DNA of 48,162 nt from assembly GCA_031459715.1 (NCBI GenBank), contig JAVKIA010000018.1, forward strand, positions 1-48,162. The letters are read 5' to 3'. Origin of the DNA: Armatimonadota bacterium. GTDB lineage: Bacteria; Sysuimicrobiota; Sysuimicrobiia; Sysuimicrobiales; Humicultoraceae. A model generated the notes under the pieces. It was not told the DNA's origin, made no database searches, and saw only the letters and a program-made list of their open reading frames with translations. This document shows, piece after piece, positions 39,904 through 48,162 of this stretch (within the stretch, counting starts at the first letter, position 1; each line of letters opens with the position of its first letter). The position numbers and the translations under genes are program-made.

Positions 39904-41442
39904 GTGGTCCTGAAGGTGGTAGTCTTCGGTGCCGGTGCGGCGCTGATGGGCCTGGAGATCGTTGGCAGCCGCGTGCTGGCCCCCTACTTCGGTTCGTCGG
40001 TCTACGTCTGGGGAAGTCTTATCAGCATCTTCCTCGGAGCGCTCTCGCTGGGCTACTACGTCGGCGGCCGGGTGGCCGACCGCTGGCCGCGCCCCGCGGT
40101 GCTGGCCACCGCACTCTTCGCCGCCGGAGTGCTGATCATCTTCCTCCCCCTCCTCTCCCGCCCGATCCTGGAGCGCTTCGCCGACTGGGACCTGGGCCCG
40201 CGGATGAGCCCCCTGGTGACATCCACCATCCTCTTCGCGCCGGCCAGCGTGCTGCTGGGGATGACCTCCCCCTTTGCCGTCAAGCTGGCGGCCACCGACC
40301 TCTCCACGGTGGGTAACGTGGCGGGCCTCCTCTACGCTATCTCCACCGCCGGCAGCATCGCCGGCACGCTGCTCACTGCCTTCTTCCTCATCCCCACCTT
40401 CGGCGTGCGGGCGATCCTATACATACTGGGCAGCTCCCTGGTCGTCTTCTCCCTGCTGCTGCTGGCCGGAGTGCGGGCCCCCCGGGCCATGCGTCAGGCT
40501 GTCGCCGCCCTGGTGGCGGTGGTGCTGCTGGCCGGACCGGGGCGGGCGGCCGTGCCTGCCCCATCGCCCGCAGCCGAACCCAAGATCGTCTTCGAGAAGG
40601 ACAGCGCCTACCACCGCATCCGCGTGGAGGATTACAGCACCGTCCGCTTCCTCCGGTTCGACCGCTCCTTCCAGGGGGGGATGTACCTGCACGACCCGTT
40701 CGAGAGCCCCTTCAAGTACACCGACTACGCCCACCTGGCCTGGGTCTTCCACCCCGACATCAGGCGGGTGCTGGTGGTTGGGCTGGGCGCAGGGTCCATC
40801 CCCAAGCGGTTCTGGCGCGACTACCCGGGGGTGACGGTGGAGTCGGTGGAGCTGGACCCGGTGGTGGTGGACGTGGCCAGGCGGTTTTTCGAGGTGAAGG
40901 AAGACGCGCGGCAACGGGTCAGCGTGCAGGACGGCAGGGCCTTCGTGCGGCGCAGTGACGCCCGCTACGACCTCATCGTCATGGACGCCTACTACGCCGA
41001 GGGGATCCCTTTCCACCTGGCCACGCGGGAGTTCTTCGAGCTGGCCCGCAGCCGGCTGACGCCCCAGGGGCTCATCGCCGCCAACATTGTGGGCGCCCTG
41101 GAGGGCGGCGAGAGCAAGCTCTTCCGCGCCCTCTACAAGACCTACGGCCAGGTCTTCGCCGGCCTCTACCCCTTCCCCGTGGCCTACACGCCGCAGCGGG
41201 ACGGCACCGCCGTGCGCACCATCATCCTTCTGGCCACGCCGCGCAGCGGACTGACCCGGCCGCAGATCCTGCAAGCCGTTCTGCAGCTCCGGCGGAGCCG
41301 AAAGGTCACCCTTCCCCTGCACACTTTTGTCGACGACTACTACGACCGCCCCATCCCCACCTCCGACGTGCCCGTACTTACAGATGACTACGCCCCGGTG
41401 GACATCCTTCCCGTGTGGGGCTGGGAGCCGGAGCGCCGCTAG
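39904..41442 (+). CDS. membrane-fused spermidine-synthase-like protein
   Basis: This is a 512-residue protein. The N-terminal 220 residues hold about 6–7 transmembrane helices with the family start VVVFGAGAALMGLEIVGSRVLAPYFG (MFS-like fold). The C-terminal half is a Rossmann methyltransferase/aminopropyltransferase fold: VLVVGLGAGSIPKRF, VESVELDPVVVDVARRFF, VQDGRAFVRR and IVMDAYYAEGIPFHL. This resembles spermidine synthase, but the polyamine site with a catalytic Asp in GGG(E/D) is altered: SIPK replaces the usual GGxGG. The true reaction is therefore uncertain. GTG 39904 has GGGGAGG 7 nt upstream. The gene lies 32 nt before ccmA and may be in the same operon. Confidence 0.85.
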   Translation: MVLKVVVFGAGAALMGLEIVGSRVLAPYFGSSVYVWGSLISIFLGALSLGYYVGGRVADRWPRPAVLATALFAAGVLIIFLPLLSRPILERFADWDLGPRMSPLVTSTILFAPASVLLGMTSPFAVKLAATDLSTVGNVAGLLYAISTAGSIAGTLLTAFFLIPTFGVRAILYILGSSLVVFSLLLLAGVRAPRAMRQAVAALVAVVLLAGPGRAAVPAPSPAAEPKIVFEKDSAYHRIRVEDYSTVRFLRFDRSFQGGMYLHDPFESPFKYTDYAHLAWVFHPDIRRVLVVGLGAGSIPKRFWRDYPGVTVESVELDPVVVDVARRFFEVKEDARQRVSVQDGRAFVRRSDARYDLIVMDAYYAEGIPFHLATREFFELARSRLTPQGLIAANIVGALEGGESKLFRALYKTYGQVFAGLYPFPVAYTPQRDGTAVRTIILLATPRSGLTRPQILQAVLQLRRSRKVTLPLHTFVDDYYDRPIPTSDVPVLTDDYAPVDILPVWGWEPERR

Positions 41443-41474
41443 CCCGGCGGCAGGCCCGAGCGCCCGTGCACGTA

Positions 41475-42161
41475 ATGGGACTCCAGGCGGAGGGGCTCTC
41501 CCGGCGCTTCCACCTCCAGGTCGCGCTGCGCGACATCTCCCTGACTCTGCCCGCAGGATCGGTGCTGCTGGTCGTGGGCCCCAACGGGGCGGGCAAGACG
41601 ACGCTGTTGCGCCTCCTGGCCACCGCTCTGCGGCCTACTGCCGGGTGCGCCACCGTCTTTGGCCACGACCTGGTCCGCGCCGCCGACAGGGTGCGGCAGA
41701 TCACTGCCTTTGTGGGCACGGCCCACGGGATGTACGAGGAGCTCACCGCTGCCGAGAACCTGGCCTTCGCCGCGGCGATGAGCGGCCGGCCTGACCGGAC
41801 CGCCGATGCGCTGGCCCGGGTGGGCCTGGCGCAGGCCGCAGGCGCCCCCGTGCGCACCTTCAGCCACGGGATGAAGCGGCGCCTGGCCCTGGCCCGCGCC
41901 TGGCTGCTGGCCCCGCGGATGCTACTGCTTGACGACGCCTTCAGCGGCCTGGACGCCGAGGGGGCCCGGCTGGTGGACGCGCTGGTGGCCGAGGTGACCT
42001 CCACCGGCGGGTGCGCCGTCCTGGCTACCCACCAGTGGGAGCGAGGGCTGCACCTGGCTCGCCTGGTGGCCGGCCTGTGCCGCGGGCAACTGGTGGAAGT
42101 CTCGGACGTGGCCAACGTCCCGTTGCCACGGCTGCACGCACTGGCGGGAGGCCGGACGTGA
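41475..42161 (+). CDS. ccmA: cytochrome c maturation ATPase CcmA
   Basis: This ABC ATP-binding protein of about 228 residues has Walker A VGPNGAGKTTLLRLL, signature FSHGMKRRLALARA and Walker B MLLLDDAFSGLD. With CcmB and CcmC it forms the complex that releases holo-CcmE from haem loading. Gene order ccmABCDEFH supports the call. The start is uncertain: ATG 41475, or GTG 41466. It overlaps ccmB by 4 nt (GTGA). Confidence 0.93.
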   Translation: MGLQAEGLSRRFHLQVALRDISLTLPAGSVLLVVGPNGAGKTTLLRLLATALRPTAGCATVFGHDLVRAADRVRQITAFVGTAHGMYEELTAAENLAFAAAMSGRPDRTADALARVGLAQAAGAPVRTFSHGMKRRLALARAWLLAPRMLLLDDAFSGLDAEGARLVDALVAEVTSTGGCAVLATHQWERGLHLARLVAGLCRGQLVEVSDVANVPLPRLHALAGGRT

Positions 42162-42820
42162 ACGCCTGGCGGCGTATGTCGGCGCTGGCGCGAAAGGACC
42201 TGCTGCTGGAATGGCGCGGGCGGGAGACCATCACCGCCATGGCCGCCCTGGCCCTGCTGGTGGTTCTGCTACTGGGGCTGGTCCTGGGGTCCGAGACGTC
42301 GCGCGCCCCCGGCATCCTGTGGGTGGCCCTCCTGCTGGCGGCGACACTGGGCATCTCCCGCTGGACGCAGGCTGAGGCGGAGCAGCAGGCGCTGGAGACG
42401 CTCCTCCTCTATCCGGGGAGCCGCGAGCACCTCTACTGGGGGAAGTGGGCGGCGCTGACCCTCCTGCTCACGGTGTTGCTGGGGCTGCTGCTGGCTGTCC
42501 TGGGCCTGCTGTTCAACGTGAACCTGTGGTCGCGGCTCCCCCTCCTCCTGGGCGCCGGGTTCCTGGGCATCGTCGGCGTCTGCGCCATCGGGACCCTCTT
42601 CGCCGCCCTGCTGGTCCACGTTCGCGGCCGAGAGCTGCTCATGCCGCTGCTCCTGCTGCCCGTGGTGCTGCCGGTGCTGCTGGGCGGGGTGCGCCTGACG
42701 GAAGCCATCCTCATCGGCGCGCCCGGCGGGCGGCTGTGGCTCGGTGTCCTGGCCGTCTTTGATATCCTGTTCCTGCTGGTCGCTCCCGTGCTCTACACGG
42801 TAGTCCTGGAGGAGGCATGA
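42158..42820 (+). CDS. ccmB: haem exporter permease CcmB
   Basis: This 220-residue membrane protein has six hydrophobic helices and the CcmB traits ALARKDLLLEWRGRETI and RELLMPLLLLPVVLPVLLGGV. It is the membrane partner of CcmA. It starts with GTG overlapping the ccmA stop by 4 nt and ends in ATGA shared with ccmC. It is the second gene of the ccm operon. Confidence 0.92.
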   Translation: MNAWRRMSALARKDLLLEWRGRETITAMAALALLVVLLLGLVLGSETSRAPGILWVALLLAATLGISRWTQAEAEQQALETLLLYPGSREHLYWGKWAALTLLLTVLLGLLLAVLGLLFNVNLWSRLPLLLGAGFLGIVGVCAIGTLFAALLVHVRGRELLMPLLLLPVVLPVLLGGVRLTEAILIGAPGGRLWLGVLAVFDILFLLVAPVLYTVVLEEA

Positions 42821-43482
42821 GGTCGCCCGCCACCATCCTCGGCGCTGCCGCTTCTGTCCTGCTGGCGGCAGGGCTGTACGCCGGGCTCGTGGCTTCGCCC
42901 CCCGATGCCTTCCAGGGTGACTATGCGCGGATCATGTACGTGCACGTCCCCAGCGCCTTCGCCGCATACCTGGCGGTGGGCACCGTCTTCGTGGCCAGCC
43001 TCCTCTACCTGTGGCGCAGCCGCCTCCTCTACGACCACGTAGCGCACAGCGCCACCGAGCTGGCGACGCTCTTCACCGCCCTGGCCCTGGCGGGAGGGAT
43101 GATCTGGGGAAAGCCGGTGTGGGGGACATGGTGGGCATGGGACGCGCGGCTGGTCACCACCGCCATGCTCTTCCTCATCTTCGCCGCCGCCCTGCTGGTG
43201 CGCGAGCTGGTCGAGGACCGGCAGCGGGGCGCGCGCCTGGCCGCCGTAGTGGGGATCATCGGCGCGCTGGACGTCCCGCTCATCCACTACTCCGTCGTCT
43301 GGTTCCGCACGCTGCACCAGGCGCCGTCGATCACCCGCGGGGAGATCAAGATGGCCCCACCCATGGTTGCCGCGCTGCTGGTGAACCTTCTGGCGTTCAC
43401 GTTGCTCTACCTCTACCTGTTGCTGCAGCGCGTCCGCCTGGAGCGGCTGGAGGCCGCCCACAGCGCCGGGATCGAGCCGTGA
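42817..43482 (+). CDS. ccmC: haem-handling protein CcmC
   Basis: This 221-residue membrane protein of the haem-handling family delivers haem to CcmE. The signature tryptophan-rich loop GKPVWGTWWAWDARLVTT is present, with about six helices and conserved histidines (MYVHVPSAF and LIHYSVVWFRTLHQ). It overlaps ccmB (ATGA) and ccmD (GTGA) by 4 nt each. Confidence 0.95.
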   Translation: MRSPATILGAAASVLLAAGLYAGLVASPPDAFQGDYARIMYVHVPSAFAAYLAVGTVFVASLLYLWRSRLLYDHVAHSATELATLFTALALAGGMIWGKPVWGTWWAWDARLVTTAMLFLIFAAALLVRELVEDRQRGARLAAVVGIIGALDVPLIHYSVVWFRTLHQAPSITRGEIKMAPPMVAALLVNLLAFTLLYLYLLLQRVRLERLEAAHSAGIEP

Positions 43483-43637
43483 CGCCGCCTGTGGCCATCG
43501 CCCTGGCCTACGGTATTACCGCCGCCGCGCTCTTGCTTTACCTGCAGCGGCTGCGTCGCCGTCTGCGGCGCCTGGAGGCCGACCTGCAGGTGCAGCGCCG
43601 CTCCCCCCGCCCAGGAGGAACAGTGCCCTCGCCATGA
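43479..43637 (+). CDS. ccmD: small haem-exporter subunit CcmD-like
   Basis: This is a 52-residue protein. One hydrophobic helix (AIALAYGITAAALLLYLQRL) is followed by an arginine-rich stretch (RRRLRRLEADLQVQRR), the standard CcmD design. The GTG start overlaps the ccmC stop by 4 nt, and the stop overlaps the ccmE start (ATGA). CcmD is needed for release of holo-CcmE from CcmABC. The position between ccmC and ccmE makes the call secure despite low sequence conservation. Confidence 0.85.
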   Translation: MTPPVAIALAYGITAAALLLYLQRLRRRLRRLEADLQVQRRSPRPGGTVPSP

Positions 43638-44029
43638 GGCGGATACGCCTCCTCCTGGCGGCGGCTCTAGTCCTGGCGGCCCTGGCCTATGTGGTCGCCG
43701 GCGGGATCCGGGGCGCTGTGGTCTACTACCTAACCCCCAGCGAACTCCTGGCCCAGGGGGAGCGGGCGGCGCAGCGGGCGGTCCGCGTGGGCGGCCTGGT
43801 GGTGCCCGGGTCGAAGGTCTGGGATCCGACCGCCCGCCGGCTGGAGTTCAGCCTCACCGACGGCTCCACCACCGTGACCGTCCAGTACGTGGGCACCCCA
43901 CCCGGCCTGTTCCGCGAGGGGCAGGGCGCCATCGCCGAAGGGATCTGGGAACCCGGTGGAGTGCTCCGGGCGCGCTCCATCATCGTCAAGCACTCGGAGG
44001 CGTACGCGCCGCCCTCCTCCGGGCCGTAG
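43634..44029 (+). CDS. ccmE: haem chaperone CcmE
   Basis: This 131-residue membrane-anchored haem chaperone has one N-terminal helix, an OB-fold β-barrel and the haem-binding motif VKHSEAYAPP. His120 is the covalent haem ligand and Tyr124 the axial one. The motif HxxxY is the ordinary CcmE form, not the archaeal CxxxY type. It begins within the ccmD stop and is followed after 19 nt by ccmF. Confidence 0.95.
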   Translation: MRRIRLLLAAALVLAALAYVVAGGIRGAVVYYLTPSELLAQGERAAQRAVRVGGLVVPGSKVWDPTARRLEFSLTDGSTTVTVQYVGTPPGLFREGQGAIAEGIWEPGGVLRARSIIVKHSEAYAPPSSGP

Positions 44030-44048
44030 CCGGCGGCGCCATCAGCGT

Positions 44049-46000
<1,952 letters not shown>

Positions 46001-46022
<22 letters not shown>

Positions 46023-46576
46023 CGCGGACGAGGTGGATAGTGCGGGCGGGGCGGAAGGTAGTGGCGCTGCGGATGCCGCGACCGGCTGCGCTCGCCATCC
46101 TGCTGGCGGCAATGGCTTCGGCCACCGCCGCGGCGCCGGTCGCCGGGCAGACGCCGGAACTGAAGTCCCGTGCGCCGGGGGCGGCCCAGAGGCCTGCGCT
46201 GGAACAGCGGGTGCCGGTGGCAGTGCAGACGCCCGGACTGGAACACCAGGTACGGGCAATCGCCTCCCGCCTGCGCTGCCCTGTCTGCCAGAACGAGAGC
46301 GTCGCCGATTCCCCCTCCCAGCTGGCCGGCCAGATGCGCGCCCTCATCCGGGCCAGGCTGGAGGAGGGGCAGTCTCCCCAGGAGATCATCGCCTACTTCG
46401 TCAGCCGCTACGGCGAGTGGATCCTGCTGGATCCGCCGCGGAAAGGGGTGGGCTGGATTCTCTGGAGCGCACCCGTGGCGGTCCTCCTGGCCGCCCTGGC
46501 GGCCGCAGGGGCCTTTCTCCGCCGCACCGTGCGACCGCAGAAGGCAGCAGACCGCCTGGAATCCGGCGCGCGCTAG
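46001..46576 (+). CDS. ccmH: CcmH-type apocytochrome thioreductase
   Basis: This is a protein of up to 191 residues. A signal anchor (about 25–48) is followed by the redox domain: ASRLRCPVCQNESVADS with Cys93 and Cys96 (LRCPVCQ), and a C-terminal helix (GWILWSAPVAVLLAALAAAGAFL). It reduces the apocytochrome CXXCH before haem attachment. The insertion QTPELKSRAPG…QTPGLEHQ between the signal and the domain is unusual and repeats a QTPxL-type pattern. The start is ATG 46001 or an internal ATG 46073. No ccmG or ccmI follows; 46577–46775 holds no recognisable gene. Confidence 0.9.
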
Positions 46577-46775
46577 CGCACCCCGGAATGTCGCTGCCAC
46601 GCATTCTTGGGGTATCTGGTGATGCTGTGCGGGAACCCTTAAGTATCCGCAGTCTAGCAGGTGTTACAGAACTCGTCATGCTGAGCCAAGCCTCGGCACC
46701 GTACCTTTCGTCACACGTCCTCGCTCCTCCTCCAGGCGGCGGCTTGGCCCCCTCCATCTGCTCTCGCGCTCAGGG

Positions 46776-47594
46776 TCAGCCTGGCTGCGCACGGCCCGTG
46801 ACCAAGGGAAGTACCCCCCTCAGATCGCAGATCACCGCGTCCGGCTCCTCCGTGTCCGCTCCGCTGTCCGCCCGGTCGGTGAGGAACGACCTGATCTTGA
46901 TGACCAGTCCGTAACCGGCACGTCGCGCGCCGACCACATCGCGCGACACCGTGTCGCCCACGAACGCGCAGGCCGCTGGCGGGAGATCCAACCGTCGGGC
47001 GGCTTCCAGGAAAATCTGGGGGCTGGGCTTGCGGACACCCACGACCGAACTCACAACGACATGCTCGAAAAAGTGAGCTACCCCGTAGGCCCGGAGGTTT
47101 GCAGGGACCAAGCGGCGGCTGACGATGTTGGAAACCACCGCCAGGCGAAACCCGTGTTCCCGGAGGGCCTCTAGGACCGCAGGGGCCTCGGGACGGAGCC
47201 GTCGCACGTACGCGTGGTTCTCGTAGAAGAACGCCAGGTCTTCGGCCACCGCAGTCAGCCGGTCCCGCGGCAGCCGCCCGCCAGCACCGTCCGGGAAGAC
47301 AAACTCCGTCCAGACGCGCTCAGCCTGTAACTCCAGGTCCGTCTCCTGGCGCCAGTGCTGGTACGCTGCCAGTCCCGCCTCAATGACCGCGTGCAGGTCC
47401 TGGGGGCTCAGCCCGGGGTGCAGGTCATGCCGCTCCAAGAGGGCCTGGACACCCCGAGCGGCCTCCCGCCGGACCCGGTCATCGTAGTAGATCTCTTCTA
47501 GCGTTCCGCCCAGGTCGAACACAACTGCGCGGATCGGGACAGGAGCCGGGTGGGTCAGCCTGCCCGGAGGGAAACTCGCCGGGATGTCCGCCAC
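46776..47594 (-). CDS. HAD-superfamily hydrolase
   Basis: This 272-residue phosphatase-like protein has motif I VVFDLGGTLEE (nucleophile Asp27; the usual second Asp is Gly29), motif II VVSNIVSRRLV (Ser), motif III Lys in GVRKPSPQIF and motif IV FVGDTVSRDVVGARRAG. The cap domain spans about 40–140. DLGGT proteins are a known HAD branch in which the acid/base Asp is missing; activity is often low or changed. The GTG start is the only plausible one. The convergent neighbour is ccmH. Confidence 0.85.
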   Translation of the reverse strand: MADIPASFPPGRLTHPAPVPIRAVVFDLGGTLEEIYYDDRVRREAARGVQALLERHDLHPGLSPQDLHAVIEAGLAAYQHWRQETDLELQAERVWTEFVFPDGAGGRLPRDRLTAVAEDLAFFYENHAYVRRLRPEAPAVLEALREHGFRLAVVSNIVSRRLVPANLRAYGVAHFFEHVVVSSVVGVRKPSPQIFLEAARRLDLPPAACAFVGDTVSRDVVGARRAGYGLVIKIRSFLTDRADSGADTEEPDAVICDLRGVLPLVTGRAQPG

Positions 47595-47649
47595 CTCCTC
47601 GCTTATCGCTCTCCTATCTGTGCGGGTTGCTGGGCCGTGGGCGCAGCCA

Positions 47650-48162
47650 TCACTCTCTAGCGAGAACCCTCTTCAGCCATGGGACGCGTCGCCCGTCTCG
47701 AGAAAACAGGATGAAATCTTCAGCTGAGGCCCAGCACTGAGATGGTCCCACGCGTGGCTCCGCTAGGCAGGAGGCGTAGAGAAGTTCTCCCAGAACGCGG
47801 ACGCCCACGATCCACGTCGCACCTGTGGGCATGACGGTCTCTACGTTGCATTCCGCAACCCATGCCCCCTCCGCTGCGTTCATCCCCAATCTAAGGGCTT
47901 CTGGTCTGATCCCCACCGCCCATGCTTCCGCTGCTCCCCCCATGGTCCGCTCAACAAACGCCAGCAGAGCGGAACCCAAAACGCTAACCCTATCGCCTCT
48001 CACTTCGACGATATTGATGGGCGGACTGCCCAGGAACTCAGCAACAAACCGATTGACCGGTTCGCGGTAGACCTCCATCGGTTCTCCTACCTGCTCCACC
48101 ACACCTTCCCTCATCACTCCAACCATGGTGCCCAGGGTCATGGCTTCCAACTGATCGTGAGT
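47650..48162 (-). CDS. ABC transporter ATP-binding protein, C-terminal part (MalK/UgpC-like)
   Basis: This is the last 170 residues of an ABC ATPase that continues beyond the window. The H-loop THDQLEAMTLG (just at the window end) is followed by VGEPMEVYREPVNRFVAEFLGSPPINIVE and a C-terminal TOBE domain (AVGIRPEALRLG, NVETVMPTGATWIVGVRV). This layout is that of sugar-importer ATPases such as MalK/UgpC. The substrate is unknown. Its base composition is lower in GC than its neighbours. Confidence 0.88.
   Translation of the reverse strand, partial: THDQLEAMTLGTMVGVMREGVVEQVGEPMEVYREPVNRFVAEFLGSPPINIVEVRGDRVSVLGSALLAFVERTMGGAAEAWAVGIRPEALRLGMNAAEGAWVAECNVETVMPTGATWIVGVRVLGELLYASCLAEPRVGPSQCWASAEDFILFSRDGRRVPWLKRVLARE

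Noticed and set aside
46577-46775. A small gene between ccmH and the HAD gene
   Set aside because: No ORF with a ribosome site or conserved motif; it appears to be non-coding spacer.

Overview
This is a GC-rich bacterial chromosome segment of about 48 kb, densely coding, with three tRNA genes, no rRNA and no CRISPR array. A CIRCE-controlled groEL, a σB/σF-type sigma factor, DUF881, an amidase–MBL–RNase PH–RdgB block and an S-box-like SAM riboswitch point to a Gram-positive-related (Terrabacteria-type) lineage. A c-type cytochrome maturation operon, Ku/LigD end joining, pseudopilins and a split acyl-CoA dehydratase activase would suit an uncultured environmental, possibly thermophilic, phylum. 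The phylum cannot be settled from this window alone.

Layout. 1–6.2 kb: end of an SLC13-type permease, a candidate structured RNA with a near-consensus promoter, DUF881, CIRCE-groEL, tRNA-His, a flavoprotein remnant, a histidine phosphatase, a sigma factor, a secreted cupredoxin and tRNA-Arg. 6.2–11.6 kb (minus strand): moxR–DUF58–VWA–VWA–S41 protease, a Bat-like operon. 11.6–15.4 kb (minus): four genes for pseudopilins or PilX-like proteins. 15.6–21.8 kb: a zinc-ribbon membrane protein, DUF1116 plus a cyclase, a zinc-ribbon threonine-synthase paralogue behind a SAM riboswitch, a Tat-exported cyclase, and a short classical threonine synthase. 21.8–27.8 kb (minus): a catalytically degenerate IS256-like transposase protein, a two-gene acyl-CoA dehydratase/activase system and tRNA-Pro. 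27.9–33.9 kb: a broken DUF885 gene, a one-helix membrane protein, then ku–DUF72–ligD from a consensus σ70 promoter. 33.9–37.8 kb (minus): amidase, MBL hydrolase, rph and rdgB. 37.9–41.4 kb: an F420-type oxidoreductase, a second DUF72 protein and a membrane-fused spermidine-synthase homologue. 41.5–46.6 kb: ccmA-B-C-D-E-F-H. 46.8–48.2 kb: a HAD hydrolase and the end of a sugar-type ABC ATPase.

Most notable signals. (1) Four intergenic promoters share the pattern GTCT(A/G)-N15/16-GGGCATA, all on the minus strand. One precedes the group 3 sigma factor's own gene, two precede pseudopilin genes, and one precedes the transposase-derived gene. This suggests an autoregulated sigma-factor regulon. (2) A SAM riboswitch with an aptamer, a competing antiterminator and a terminator lies before one of two threonine-synthase paralogues, so that enzyme may serve methionine synthesis. 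(3) An IS256-type transposase has kept its frame and gained a regulated promoter while losing catalytic residues. (4) A candidate pseudoknotted small RNA lies at about 633–791, with a TTGACA-N17-CATACT promoter.
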